Positions 1 to 12,130 of a DNA stretch of 64,000 bases are shown here, in pieces. Both the position numbers and the translations under genes were made by a program. The notes under the pieces are model-generated. The model had not been told where the DNA came from. It was given only the letters and a program-made list of their open reading frames with translations, and made no database searches. The first letter of the stretch is position 1. The number at the start of each line of letters is the position of its first letter. The stretch comes from CAVQJU01 sp963754955. GTDB taxonomy: Bacteria > Acidobacteriota > Vicinamibacteria > Vicinamibacterales > CAVVIG01. The stretch covers positions 1 to 64,000 of the forward strand of contig CAVWHY010000004.1 in NCBI GenBank assembly GCA_963754955.1, read 5' to 3'.

Positions 1-1258
1 GGGGCGGCTGCTGCTCCTCGGCGCGGCGCAGGCTGAGGACGCCGAGCACACGATCAAATCGCTCGAACGCCTCGCAGACCACGGGCACGTCCCCCGCGCC
101 CATCTCGCCGGCGTCGATCGCCGAGTTGAGCGCACGCACCAGCTCGAACATCGCGCCGAGCGCGGCGGCCGTATTGAGATCGCTCCGCATCGCCTCGTCG
201 AACGCCTTCGCCGCCTCCTGGACGCGGGCGGCGATCTCGGGGTGCGAGCCGGCGGCGGTGACGCGATCGACGCGCGCCAGGAAATCCGCCAGCCGGCGCA
301 GCGCCTCCTCGGCCTGCGCGAGGCTCTCCCACGTGAAGTTCAGCTGCTTGCGGTAGTACGCCGACAGCAGCAGGTAGCGCACGGCCGACGGGCGGAACCC
401 GCGCGCCACGACGTCGGGAATCGTGTACGTGTTGCCGAGCGATTTCGACATCTTCTGCTCGTCGACGAGCAGGTACTCGACGTGCACCCAGAACCTCGAG
501 AACAGCTTGCCGGTTGCCCCCTCGCTCTGCGCGATCTCGTTCTCGTGATGGGGGAAAATCAGGTCGATGCCGCCCCCGTGAATGTCGATCGGCGATTCGC
601 CGAGGAGGCGCAGCGCCATCGCGGAGCACTCGAGGTGCCACCCCGGGCGCCCGGGCGGATCGACGACGTTCCAGGTCGGCTCGTCGGGCTTGGTGGCTTT
701 CCACAGCACGAAGTCGCGGGCATCGTCTTTCGCGTAGTTGTCGGAGTCGATCCTCGCGCCGGGCTTCATGCCGTCGTGATCGAGGTGCGCCAGCTTGCCG
801 TAGCCGGGCAGCGTCGAGATCTTGAAGTACATCGACCCGTCGCTCACGTATGTGTGACCGTTCTTCGCAAGGGTGGCGATGAGGTCCGCCATCGCCTGGA
901 GATTCGCTTCGTCGGTCGCCCGCGGCATCTCCTCCACTTCCTCCAGGCCCAGCGCGCGCGAGTCCTCCATGAACGCCGCGATGAACTGGCTGGTGTAGCT
1001 GCGCAGATCCATGCCGGCCTTCAGCGCGCCGGCAATCGTGCGATCATCGACGTCGGTGAAGTTCATCACCTGTTTCACGTCGTAGCCGAGCAGATATTTC
1101 AGGCTGCGGCGCAGCACGTCGAGGCACACGAACGTCCGGAAATTGCCGATGTGCCCGCGCGCGTACACCGTCAGGCCGCAGGTATACATGCGCACGGTGT
1201 TGCCCGGCCCGGGGGTGAACGGCTCTTCGCTGCGAGTGAGGGTGTTGTAGAGACGCAT
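1..1258 (-). CDS. cysS: Cysteine--tRNA ligase (3' end cut by window)
   Basis: Charges tRNA-Cys with cysteine in the cytoplasm. The reading begins at an ATG at 1258 and runs off the left edge after about 419 residues. The family is about 460-490 residues long, so only the C-terminal tail is missing. The HIGH signature appears as CGLTVYARGHIGN (residues 27-39) and the KMSKS loop as EQKMSKSLGN near residue 270. The zinc site is visible: Cys27, the Cys of WHLECSAMA near 207, and the HHE of FPHHENEIAQ near 232. The frame is intact over the visible part. It lies downstream of a small unknown gene and ribF on the same strand. Confidence 0.96.
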   Translation of the reverse strand, partial: MRLYNTLTRSEEPFTPGPGNTVRMYTCGLTVYARGHIGNFRTFVCLDVLRRSLKYLLGYDVKQVMNFTDVDDRTIAGALKAGMDLRSYTSQFIAAFMEDSRALGLEEVEEMPRATDEANLQAMADLIATLAKNGHTYVSDGSMYFKISTLPGYGKLAHLDHDGMKPGARIDSDNYAKDDARDFVLWKATKPDEPTWNVVDPPGRPGWHLECSAMALRLLGESPIDIHGGGIDLIFPHHENEIAQSEGATGKLFSRFWVHVEYLLVDEQKMSKSLGNTYTIPDVVARGFRPSAVRYLLLSAYYRKQLNFTWESLAQAEEALRRLADFLARVDRVTAAGSHPEIAARVQEAAKAFDEAMRSDLNTAAALGAMFELVRALNSAIDAGEMGAGDVPVVCEAFERFDRVLGVLSLRRAEEQQPP

Positions 1259-1301
1259 GTCCGGCGATCCGGCGATCCTTTGAAGTGTCACAACGCCAAC
1301 G

Positions 1302-1580
1302 CTAATGTGCCAGCACCGGGCACGTGGTGCGCCAGTCGCGCCCGGCCTGCGAGACGACGATCCGCAGTTCGCCGGCGTGCGCCTCGAACCGCACGCTGCA
1401 CGGCTGCGGCGCGGGCGCCGCCGCGCGGACGCTGCCCACCTGCCGGATGAGCCGCTCCAGCGTGTCGCCGGAGTAGCCCGCGTGGCCGAGCACGGTCCGC
1501 AGCAGGTCGACGAGCATCTCGGTATCGTGCGCGTGGCCCGGGAGCGTCAGCGCGAAGGCAAAGTCGTCGTGGGCCGCCAC
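1302..1580 (-). CDS. Small conserved-looking protein of unknown function (92 aa)
   Basis: I do not recognise this gene. It starts at a GTG 11 bases after the ribF stop and ends 43 bases before cysS, so it fits between them as part of one transcript. The protein has an N-terminal helical half (FALTLPGHAHD, then a leucine-rich helix with GHAGYSGDTLERL) and a C-terminal strand-rich half (VRFEAHAGELRIVVSQAG). The layout faintly resembles a stripped anti-sigma/histidine-kinase ATPase fold, whose first helix often reads like HAGYSGD, but no ATP-binding residues are evident. Function is open. Confidence 0.6.
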   Translation of the reverse strand: MAAHDDFAFALTLPGHAHDTEMLVDLLRTVLGHAGYSGDTLERLIRQVGSVRAAAPAPQPCSVRFEAHAGELRIVVSQAGRDWRTTCPVLAH

Positions 1581-1591
1581 GAAGGGCGATT

Positions 1592-2531
1592 CTACAGTGA
1601 AAGGCGATCGAACAGCACGCGGGCGCGCGCGCAGTCGGCGGCGATCTGGGATTTCAGCAGGTCCAGCGACTCGAACGCCCGCTCGTCGCGGAGCCGCTGA
1701 ACGAACGCGAGGCGCACTGTGGCCCCGTACAGATCCCGATCGAGGTCGAAAATGTGCGTCTCGATGGACGTCCGGCCGGACGCGTCGACGGTCGGCCGCG
1801 TCCCGATATTGGTGACCGACGGCATCACGATGCCGTCGAGGATGGCGTTCGTCGCGTACACGCCGTGCGGCGGCACGAGCTCGTTGTCGGTGCAGAGGTT
1901 CGCTGTCGGAAATCCGATCGTCCGGCCACGCTGATCGCCGCGGACCACCACGCCGTCAATCACGTAGGCGTGGCCCAGCAGCGCCGCCGCCTCGTCCACG
2001 CGCGCCTCGCTGACCAGCCGCCGCACGCGCGTGCTGCTGACCACGAAGTCCTTGTAGCGCACCGGGTCGATCTTCTCGGCCTTGAACCCATACCGCGCGC
2101 CGAGCGTCCGCAGCAGCGAGAAGTTTCCTGCCCGATCGTGACCGAAGAGGAAGTTCGCCCCGACCCAGACCTCCGATACGCGCATCCACTCGACGAGCAC
2201 GGTCCGCACGAACGTCTCCGGCTCCCACCGCGACAGGTCGTGCGTGAACCGGACGATGGCCGCGCCGTCCACCCCTGCCTGCGCGAGCCCTTCGAGCTTC
2301 TGCGCCTTCGTCATCAGCAGCGGCGGCGCTTTGTCCGGCCTCACGACGCGCGGCGGATGCGGGTCGAACGTCATGACGACGGATGTCGCCCGGCGCTCCT
2401 GGGCGACCCGCTGCAGCCGGTCGAGAATCTTGCGGTGACCGCGGTGCAGGCCGTCGAAGTTGCCGAGCGCCAGCACCGGCTGCTTCCAGCGCGGCCGGAC
2501 GCGGATTGTCGGGAAAGTGAATGATGTCCAC
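1592..2531 (-). CDS. ribF: Bifunctional riboflavin kinase/FAD synthetase (apparent frameshift near N-terminus)
   Basis: Phosphorylates riboflavin to FMN and adenylates FMN to FAD. The N-terminal nucleotidyltransferase domain shows LGNFDGLHRGH. The C-terminal flavokinase domain shows GRTIGFPTANL, then HGVYA and SVTNIGTRPT. The family normally has a short lead-in strand before LGNFDG. Here that lead-in (MDIIHFPDNPRP, GTG at 2531) is in another frame, and the frames join near 2491-2497. The intact frame alone could start at the GTG at 2476. The GTG at 2531 sits just after the stop of the metallohydrolase gene, which supports the longer form. The likely cause is a sequence error. Confidence 0.93.
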
Positions 2532-2533
2532 GA

Positions 2534-3396
2534 TTAGCCGCGAATCTCCAGCACCTGGCCATCATAAGCCAACTCCACACCCGGGGGCAGCCGCGCGCAG
2601 GTGGCGTCGTGCGCGAGATCGTGGGCGATGTGCGTGAAGTACGCGCGTTCGGGATTCAGCCGCGCGACGACGTCGAGCGCCTGATCGACGTTGAAGTGCG
2701 TGCTATGCGGACGCTCGCGGAGCGCGTCGAGCACCAGCGTGCGCACGCCGGCGAGAAGCGCCCACGAGGGCTCCGGGATTTCGTTGCAGTCGGTCAGGTA
2801 CGCGAACGCGCCGATGCGGAACCCGAGGACCGGCAGCGGGCCGTGCATCACGGGCACGGGCACGACCTCGAGCCCGCCGAGCGAGAACGGGCCGCCGATG
2901 GCAAACGGCACCAGCTTCGGCACGCCGCCGCCGTGAGCCGGCGGCGGCTTGAAGATGTAGGCGAACATCTGGCGGATGATCCGCGAGCACGTCCGGCAGA
3001 GGCCATGATCGGAATCGGCGACCGCTGCATGTGGTTGAAACGACGCACCTCGTCGATGCCGAAGACATGGTCCGCGTGCGTGTGCGTGAACAGGATGGCG
3101 TCCACGCGGCGGACGTCGTTCGCGAGCGCCTGGGCGCGCAGATCCGTGGACGTATCGACGAGAACGTGGCGCACCGATCCGGCAACGGCCCCGTGTGACG
3201 CGTTGCCCCGGCCATCCCCGTCGCCGCTGTCACGCTTGTCGCCGAAGTCCAGCAGGATCGACGGCCGCGTGCGCCGGTCGCGCGGATCGGTCGATCGACA
3301 CACCGCGCAGTCGCAGCCGATGGCCGGGACACCACTCGACGTGCCCGTCCCCAGCATCGTGACGCGGAACGGACGCGGCGCGGGCGTGCCGCTCAC
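2534..3396 (-). CDS. MBL-fold metallohydrolase, PhnP-like (one frameshift)
   Basis: Metallo-beta-lactamase-fold phosphodiesterase-type hydrolase. The first half (GTG at 3396) reads FRVTMLGTGTSSGVPAIGCD, a pair of close cysteines (CDCAVC) and the metal motif HTHADHVFGID. The second half carries the later ligand regions VMHGPLPVLGFRIG, YLTDCNEI and YFTHIAHDL. The frames join near 3000, where one base appears to be lost. The CDCAVC segment and overall length (about 287 aa) resemble the PhnP/RNase Z-like branch, but the substrate is not known. The start GTG overlaps the TGA of the DUF1844 gene. Confidence 0.88.
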
Positions 3397-3665
3397 GGCT
3401 GGATGATGCGCGAGGTCTCGCCGCTGGCCTGGAGGAAGCGGACCCGAAGCTCGTAGAGCACCTGCTCCAGCATCTGGCGCTCTTCCGCTGTCAGGTTGCC
3501 GCGTGTTTTCTCTTCGAGCAGCGCGAGGATGGCGATCATCTGCGCGGCGCCCTCGAGGTTCGGCTCGAGCTTCTCGCCGGTCGCGGGATCGGCGATGTCA
3601 CCGAGGTGGATCGCCGCCGTGGTGGCGAGCGACACGATGAAGGCGGGAAATGAGAGTTCAGACAT
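3393..3665 (-). CDS. DUF1844 family protein
   Basis: Ninety residues matching the small DUF1844 family common in Acidobacteria and Deltaproteobacteria. It shows LSFPAFIVSLATTAAIHLGD at the start, then a PNLEGAAQMIAILALLEEKT helix and an NLTAEERQMLEQVLYELR helix. It is all-helical, and the molecular role is unknown. It is the first gene of the leftward block and overlaps the metallohydrolase start by four bases (GTGA). It diverges from mazG across a 40-base gap that holds a short palindrome. Confidence 0.88.
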   Translation of the reverse strand: MSELSFPAFIVSLATTAAIHLGDIADPATGEKLEPNLEGAAQMIAILALLEEKTRGNLTAEERQMLEQVLYELRVRFLQASGETSRIIQP

Positions 3666-3690
3666 TGGGTAATTGAGTGACGGCGTAATC

Positions 3691-3704
3691 TGCTAATTTT
3701 AGCA
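3691..3704. promoter_or_regulatory. Palindrome in the DUF1844/mazG divergent gap
   Basis: A 6-2-6 inverted repeat (TGCTAA-TT-TTAGCA) lies one base before the mazG ATG and 25 bases before the DUF1844 start. Its position suits an operator or part of a divergent promoter. It is also AT-rich against a GC-rich background, so it could simply be the -10 area. No second copy was seen in the window. Confidence 0.4.
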
Positions 3705-3705
3705 A

Positions 3706-4510
3706 ATGCAGGAGTTCGCGCGCCTCGTTGACATCGTCGCCAGACTTCGGGCACCCGACGGCTGCCCGTGGGACCGCGAGCAGACCATCGACTCGCTGAA
3801 GCCTTACGTGCTCGAGGAGACCTACGAGGTGCTCGAGGCCATCGACCGCCACGACCACGCCTCGCTCCGCGAAGAGCTCGGGGATTTTCTCTTCGAAGCC
3901 GTCTTCGTGTCGCAGCTCGAGGCGGAGGCGGGACATTTCACGGTCGCGGACGCCCTCACGGGCGTCGCCGACAAGCTCGTCCGCCGGCACCCGCACGTGT
4001 TCGATCGCCGCGACGGGGACGCCGCGATTGGCTCGGCCGAAGTGCTGACCCGTTGGGAGCAGATCAAGGCCCAGGAGCGCGGCGCCGCGGCGAAACCGAA
4101 GACGCTCCTCGGAGGCGTTCCGGCGGCCCTCCCGGCGCTGCTTCGGGCCTACCAGATCGGCCTGCGCGCCCGCTCGGTCGGGTTCGACTGGTCCCGCCCC
4201 GCCGACGTCGTGGACAAGATCGAGGAAGAGGTCGGCGAATTGCGCGAGGTGGTCGCCGGCAACGTCGCCGACGGACCATGCACGCGCGGAGGAGGAGATG
4301 GGCGATCTGCTCTTCTCCATCGCGAACCTGTCGCGGCAACTCGGGATCGAACCCGAAACCGCGCTGCGCAAGGCGAACGACAAGTTCACGAAGCGCTTCG
4401 AAACGATGGAACAGTCGGTCGCCCAGGCCGGCCGAACGATGGGCGCCATGAGCCTGGAGGAACTGGAACAGGAGTGGCAACAAGCCAAGTCAGTGCAACC
4501 AGCTGGCTGA
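3706..4510 (+). CDS. mazG: Nucleoside triphosphate pyrophosphohydrolase MazG (one frameshift)
   Basis: Hydrolyses NTPs and dNTPs to monophosphates and pyrophosphate, limiting damaged or excess nucleotides. The start shows LRAPDGCPWDREQT, then the metal-binding helix pair LEETYEVLEAID and LREELGDFLFE. A second MazG domain follows: FDWSRPADVVDKIEEEVGEL, then HARAEEEMGDLLFSIANL. The frames join near 4275-4285, inside the second domain just before EEEMGDLL, so the break falls in a conserved motif and is probably an error. The end (LEELEQEWQQAK) is typical. A CACGAAG repeat begins 10 bases after the stop. Confidence 0.93.
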
Positions 4511-4520
4511 CCAGGTTCGC

Positions 4521-4550
4521 TCATCACGAAGGCACGAAGGCCACGAATAC
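4521..4550. repeat. CACGAAG-family repeat arm, left of the GxxExxY gene
   Basis: Three degenerate copies of CACGAAG spaced 8-9 bases apart. The opposite-orientation partner is at 4961-4990, so the two arms bracket the GxxExxY gene like terminal inverted repeats about 410 bases apart. The same word occurs at 7491-7557, 19307-19379, 30822-30890 and 57615-57644. Confidence 0.75.
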
Positions 4551-4560
4551 TCTTGAGGAA

Positions 4561-4963
4561 TCACAGAACGACGCGCCTAATGCCCTGCTTCAGCACGGGC
4601 ACGTTGAAATTGATCACCAGACCGATCGCGAAGTCCCGTTGCGCGAAGATAACTGACCGTTTGTGCGACGTGAACGGCATGAATCCGTTCCACGGACTTG
4701 ACCTCTACGACAAGCTGTCCGTCGACGACCATGTCAATTCTCTGCGTACAAATAAGGCGGCCCTTGTAGCGAATGGGCACAGGCCTCTCGGCGTCGACTG
4801 ACAATCCGGCAGACTCGAATTCGATCCGGGATGCACGCTGGTAGACTGCCTCGCTGAGACCGGGTCCGAGTTCCCGATGAACCATCAGGCAGCAGCCGAT
4901 GACCCGTCGCGCAAGGTCTTCCAATTCCTGCGGCACATTCGAGGCGACGTGAGTGAGTGTCAT
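4561..4963 (-). CDS. GxxExxY protein, PD-(D/E)XK nuclease-like (one frameshift)
   Basis: Small protein of the GxxExxY family (PDDEXK_3). The name motif is GLSEAVY within HRELGPGLSEAVYQ. The nuclease-fold core reads RIDMVVDGQLVVEVKSVE, giving the Asp and the E-x-K pair expected of this superfamily. The C-terminus in the next frame reads GLVINFNVPVLKQGIRRVVL, the usual family ending, and the frames join near 4630. The ATG at 4963 overlaps the comEC stop (ATGA). Family members are widespread, with no established biochemical role that I know of. The gene lies between inverted CACGAAG arms, unlike its neighbours. Confidence 0.88.
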
Positions 4964-7453
4964 GGCTTCGTGACCTTCGTGTCTTCCTGATTGGCGGTTG
5001 GTGGTGTCCAGTTGGCCTGTCGGCCCGTGAAAGTGCGAACGTCGAGGGAGTAGCCGTCGGTGTCGACCGTGACGGCACCGTCGCGGTCGGTGCGAAAAAT
5101 GTCCACGCCGGTTCGGCGATATCGGTCGAGCACCTCCGGTACGGGATGTCCGAAGCGGTTCGCGCGGCCGACGCTGACGACGGCGACTTGCGGCCTCAAC
5201 GCGCTGATGAACTCGGTGGTACTCGAGGTGAGGCTGCCGTGGTGCGGCACTTTCACGACACGCAGGCGTGCCGGACGCAATCGTCCCGCAAGGTGCCGCT
5301 CGACGTCCTTGCCGATGTCGCCGGTCAACACGATCGAGACCTCTCGCCACCGCACATCGACGACGATGGAGTCGTCGTTGCGCACGCGTTGCCTTTCCCA
5401 GTCGACTGGCTCAGGATGTTCGACGACGACATCGACGCCGTCGATGTTCGCGTGGTCGCCAGTTCCGACGTTCGTCCACCGCAACCCGAGTTCCCCGACG
5501 CGCCGCGCAGCGCCGTGAGCGGCTCAAAGCGCGGGACCGGAATTCCCTCCCACACCTCTCGCGGCCTGAACTCACGCAGGATCGCGCCTGCGCCGCCGAT
5601 GTGATCCGGGTCGCCATGCGTGAGGACAAGGGCGCCGAGACGGCGGACGCCGGCAACCCGAAGCGGCGGAGCAACGACGCGGTCGCCGATGTCGAAGCCG
5701 GAACCGCCCGACACGAGGCCCCCGGCGTCGACGAGCAGCGTGCCGCCGTGCGGAAACCGGAGGAACGCTGAGTCGCCCTGCCCCACGTCGAGAAACGTCA
5801 CGTGAAGCCGGCCGTCGCCGGCGGAGGCGGCGAGCGTCCAGGGCTGAGCCACGATCCAGATGGCAGCGCCCGCGGCGGTGGTCAGCAGAATGCGCGAGCG
5901 CGGGCGGAACCAGCGGCAGCGAGCGCCAGGTAATAGATTGCGACGCACGGCCAGCTCGGCGCGGCAACCCTGAACGTCGCGAACGGCGCAAACCGGACAA
6001 GATCCGCCGACCAGACGAGCCCCGCGGCGCCCACGTGCGCGACAACGCCGCACGCCAGCGCCAGCCAGTCGCGCGACAAACGCCGCCGGCACGACGGCCA
6101 TGCCGGCGATCTGGGTGACGGCCATCAGCGGAATCGCCAGGAAGTTCAGGGCGAGGCCGGCGAAGGTGATGCGCGAAAAGAGTATCGCGCCGACGGGCAT
6201 CAGCAGCGCCTCGGTGGCGGCCGAGGCAACAAACAACGCGAGAACCGGCGCGAGAAGTCGTGGAGAGCGGCGCGATGGCAGCAACTGCCCGGCCGCGAGG
6301 ATTGCCAGGGTCGCGCCGAACGTCAGGACGAACGCCGGGTCCGCGACCGACAACGGTTCCGCCGACAGCAGGCACACCACGACGCACGCGAGCGCGTTCA
6401 GCGGCGGGCTGCGCTGGTCGGCGGCCCTGGCGGCAAAGTACACGACGGCCATGAACGTCGCGCGATCGACCGACGCGCCACCACCCACCAGGCGCCCATA
6501 CGCGACCAGCAGCACGATCGACGCCAGCATCGCGGTTCGCCCGAGCAGACCGGCCAGCCGGAACCCTGCGATGATCAGGCCTGCGAGGATCGCGATGTTG
6601 CCGCCGGAAATCGCGATGACGTGATACGTGCCGGCCTCCTGCAGCCGCCGCTCCACCTCATCGTCCAGCCCCGCGCGGTCGCCGATCACGATGGCCGTGA
6701 CGATCGCCGCGGAGCGGACGCTCCAGCGGCCTACGGCGTCGGTAATGGCCTGCCGCGCGAGCGAGCGGGTGTCCGCCATCCGCTCGTCGATCCAGCCGGA
6801 CGTGCGCCAGGACGTCCACGAGGGCTCCGCTTTTCGTCGTGCCAAGAAGCGACGTGCCGCGCATCTGCAGCGCACGCTCGGCGTCGGGGACACCCTCGTC
6901 GAGATACCGAGAGGCCCGGTGCAAATCCACCGGCAGCCGCACCCGCCGGCCTGCGCGCCATTGCCCCATCAAGGCAGGCCCGAGCGAGCCCGACACCGTG
7001 GTGTGGACGCCCCCGCTGACGGCGCGGTCGATCCCTGGGCCGCGGATGCGGTCGACGTCAACGTTCAGCGACACGCCAGCCGCACCGGCTGAGGAGTCGC
7101 TGCGCAGCGTGCCTTCGACGAATGCGAACGCGGAGAGGTCTTCCGGCAGGCCACGGCCGGCCGCGCCGGCTTCGGCTCTACGCGCGGCGGCGAGCTCCTC
7201 GAACGCAGCCCGCAGCGACGATCGCCGGGCTTGCTGCCACGCCTCGCGACGAGAGAAGCGCGCCACCGGCCGCAAAGCCCGCCACGACGAAGCCCGCAAG
7301 CCAGAACGTGCGTTCCCGCCAGAGGGCGATCACCGCACCGCCGGCCGCGAGCCCCATCACCCCATAGGCAAGCGCATGAGGGACCGGGCCGCCGAGGCCC
7401 GCCGCACACCCGGCGATGAGACCAACCGCGGGAATAGCCGCAACCGCACGCAC
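4960..7453 (-). CDS. comEC: ComEC/Rec2-type DNA uptake channel (several frameshifts)
   Basis: Inner-membrane channel that moves single-stranded DNA into the cytoplasm during transformation. The N-terminal part (GTG near 7453) is hydrophobic and precedes the soluble DUF4131-like segment (FVEGTLRSDSSAG, SGSLGPALMGQWRAG). The competence core reads TYHVIAISGGNIAILAGLI and YGRLVGGGASVDRATFMA. The metallo-beta-lactamase tail reads TFLDVGQGDSAFL, THGDPDHIGG and KVPHHGSLTSS. Frames change near 7230, 6800, 6080, 5900 and 5490. All family blocks occur in order, so the gene is probably whole and mis-sequenced. Its last ten residues come from a CACGAAG repeat. The exact start is uncertain. It lies downstream of carB. 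Confidence 0.85.
4961..4990. repeat. CACGAAG-family repeat arm, right of the GxxExxY gene
   Basis: Inverted relative to 4521-4550. It encodes the last residues of ComEC (QEDTKVTKP) and supplies both the comEC stop codon and the ATG of the GxxExxY gene. It therefore sits exactly at a gene end. Confidence 0.75.
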
Positions 7454-7490
7454 GCAGACAACGCGTGCAAGAGTCGGGGCGCCACTGACA

Positions 7491-7557
7491 TCACGAAGAC
7501 ACGAAGACCACGAAGTCTCTGCAGATCAAGATCTTCGTGTTCTTCGTGGCTTCGTGA
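7491..7557. repeat. CACGAAG hairpin between carB and comEC
   Basis: Two 25-base arms (7491-7515 and 7533-7557) are reverse complements at 23 of 25 positions, with a 17-base loop. Each arm has three CACGAAG words. It lies 43 bases past the carB stop and would fold strongly in RNA. There is no U-run, so it is not a typical intrinsic terminator. Confidence 0.85.
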
Positions 7558-7600
7558 TGATCGTTGTTGGAGGAGTCCCGTTTGCAGAAACTGCGCGCGG

Positions 7601-10873
<3,273 letters not shown>

Positions 10874-10879
10874 GTCAAT

Positions 10880-10948
10880 GGTGGCTGGTGGCTGGTGGCT
10901 GGTGGCTCGACGGGCGCGAGCCACGAGTCACGAGGCACTAGCCACGAG
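10880..10948. repeat. GGTGGCT microrepeat hairpin between carA and carB
   Basis: The left arm is four tandem GGTGGCT heptamers. The right arm (10917-10948) carries degenerate AGCCACG heptamers in the opposite orientation. The arms overlap the last codons of carA and end seven bases from the carB ATG. The word differs from the CACGAAG family, but the design (7-base period, inverted arms) is the same. Confidence 0.75.
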
Positions 10949-12071
10949 TCTCCTCGATCATCCCGATAAAGTCGTCGAACAGATAATCGGCGTCGTGCGG
11001 GCCGGGCGACGCTTCCGGGTGGTACTGCACGCAGAACACCGGATGCGTCTTGTGGCGCAGCCCTTCGACCGTGCCATCGTACAGATTCAGGTGCGTCACG
11101 GCCACATCGTCGGGCAGCGTCGCCGGATCGACGGCGAACCCGTGGTTCTGCGACGTGATCTCGACCTTCCCGGTCTCGAGTTTCTTCACCGGATGATTTC
11201 CGCCGCGGTGGCCGAACTTCAGCTTGAACGTCGACCCGCCCATCGCCAGCCCGAGGACCTGGTGGCCGAGGCAGATGCCGAACACCGGCACGCCGGAGAC
11301 GACGAGCGCCTTCGAGTTGTCGATCGCGTACGTGAGCACGGCCGGATCGCCGGGCCCGTTGCTCAGGAACACGCCGTCGGGACCGGTCGCCAGCAACTCC
11401 GACGCCGGCGCGGTCGCCGGGTACACGCGAACGTCGCAGCCGTGCGCGCTCAGGCGCCGCAGGATGTTGCGCTTCATCCCGAAGTCGTACGCGGCGATCT
11501 TGAGCCGGCGTTTCGCGAGCCGGCCCGCCGCGATGCCGAACTCGCCGGGGTCCTCCGCGGGCCAGTCGAACGCGGCGCCGGTCGTCACGTCGCGCACCAG
11601 ATCGGACCCTTCCATCTTCGGCAGCGCCTGCGCGCGCGCAACGAGCGACTCGGGGTCGAGGCCGCTTCCTGTCATCACGACACCGCGCATGACGCCGCCC
11701 GACCGGAGCCGCCGCGTGAGCGCCCGCGTGTCGATGTCAGAGATGGCCACGATGCCGTTGGCGACGAGGTAGTCGCGCAGCGTGCCCTCCGCGCGCCAGT
11801 TGCTCGCGACCGGCGATTGCTCGCGCACGATGAATCCGGCGACGTGCGGCGCCGGCGATTCCCCGTCCCGCGCCGACACGCCGTAATTTCCGATCTCCGG
11901 GCATGTCATCGTCACGATCTGCCCGGAGTACGACGGGTCGGTCAGCACTTCCTGATAGCCGGTCATGCTCGTGTTGAACACGACTTCTCCGCCCGCCACG
12001 CCCTCCGCGCCCGCGGCCTGCCCGCGGAACCACGTGCCGTCTTCCAACGCAAGAATCGCCTCTGTGCTCAC
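10938..12071 (-). CDS. carA: Carbamoyl-phosphate synthase small subunit (glutaminase)
   Basis: Hydrolyses glutamine and delivers ammonia to CarB. The N-terminal domain begins AILALEDGTWFRG, with FNTSMTGYQEVLTDPSY typical of CarA. The class I amidotransferase domain shows the nucleophile Cys in FGICLGHQVLGLA, the oxyanion segment FLSNGPGDP and the catalytic His-Glu in QYHPEASPGPHD. 377 residues, unbroken. It sits between the pseudokinase gene (60 bases upstream) and carB on the same strand. Its stop lies inside the right arm of a microrepeat hairpin. Confidence 0.97.
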   Translation of the reverse strand: MSTEAILALEDGTWFRGQAAGAEGVAGGEVVFNTSMTGYQEVLTDPSYSGQIVTMTCPEIGNYGVSARDGESPAPHVAGFIVREQSPVASNWRAEGTLRDYLVANGIVAISDIDTRALTRRLRSGGVMRGVVMTGSGLDPESLVARAQALPKMEGSDLVRDVTTGAAFDWPAEDPGEFGIAAGRLAKRRLKIAAYDFGMKRNILRRLSAHGCDVRVYPATAPASELLATGPDGVFLSNGPGDPAVLTYAIDNSKALVVSGVPVFGICLGHQVLGLAMGGSTFKLKFGHRGGNHPVKKLETGKVEITSQNHGFAVDPATLPDDVAVTHLNLYDGTVEGLRHKTHPVFCVQYHPEASPGPHDADYLFDDFIGMIEETRG

Positions 12072-12130
12072 AACTTCAGCCTCTGACTTCCGACGTCCAG
12101 CTCTTAAGAATTACAATTCTCAGTTCCAGG

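Noticed and set aside
242..1450. Plus-strand open frame of 402 codons opposite cysS
   Set aside because: Antisense shadow of cysS, rich in Arg/His/Ala/Val with no domain. cysS carries all catalytic motifs on the other strand.
7491..7557. Intrinsic terminator after carB
   Set aside because: The hairpin is strong but no T-run follows the stem on either strand, and the sequence is a dispersed repeat.
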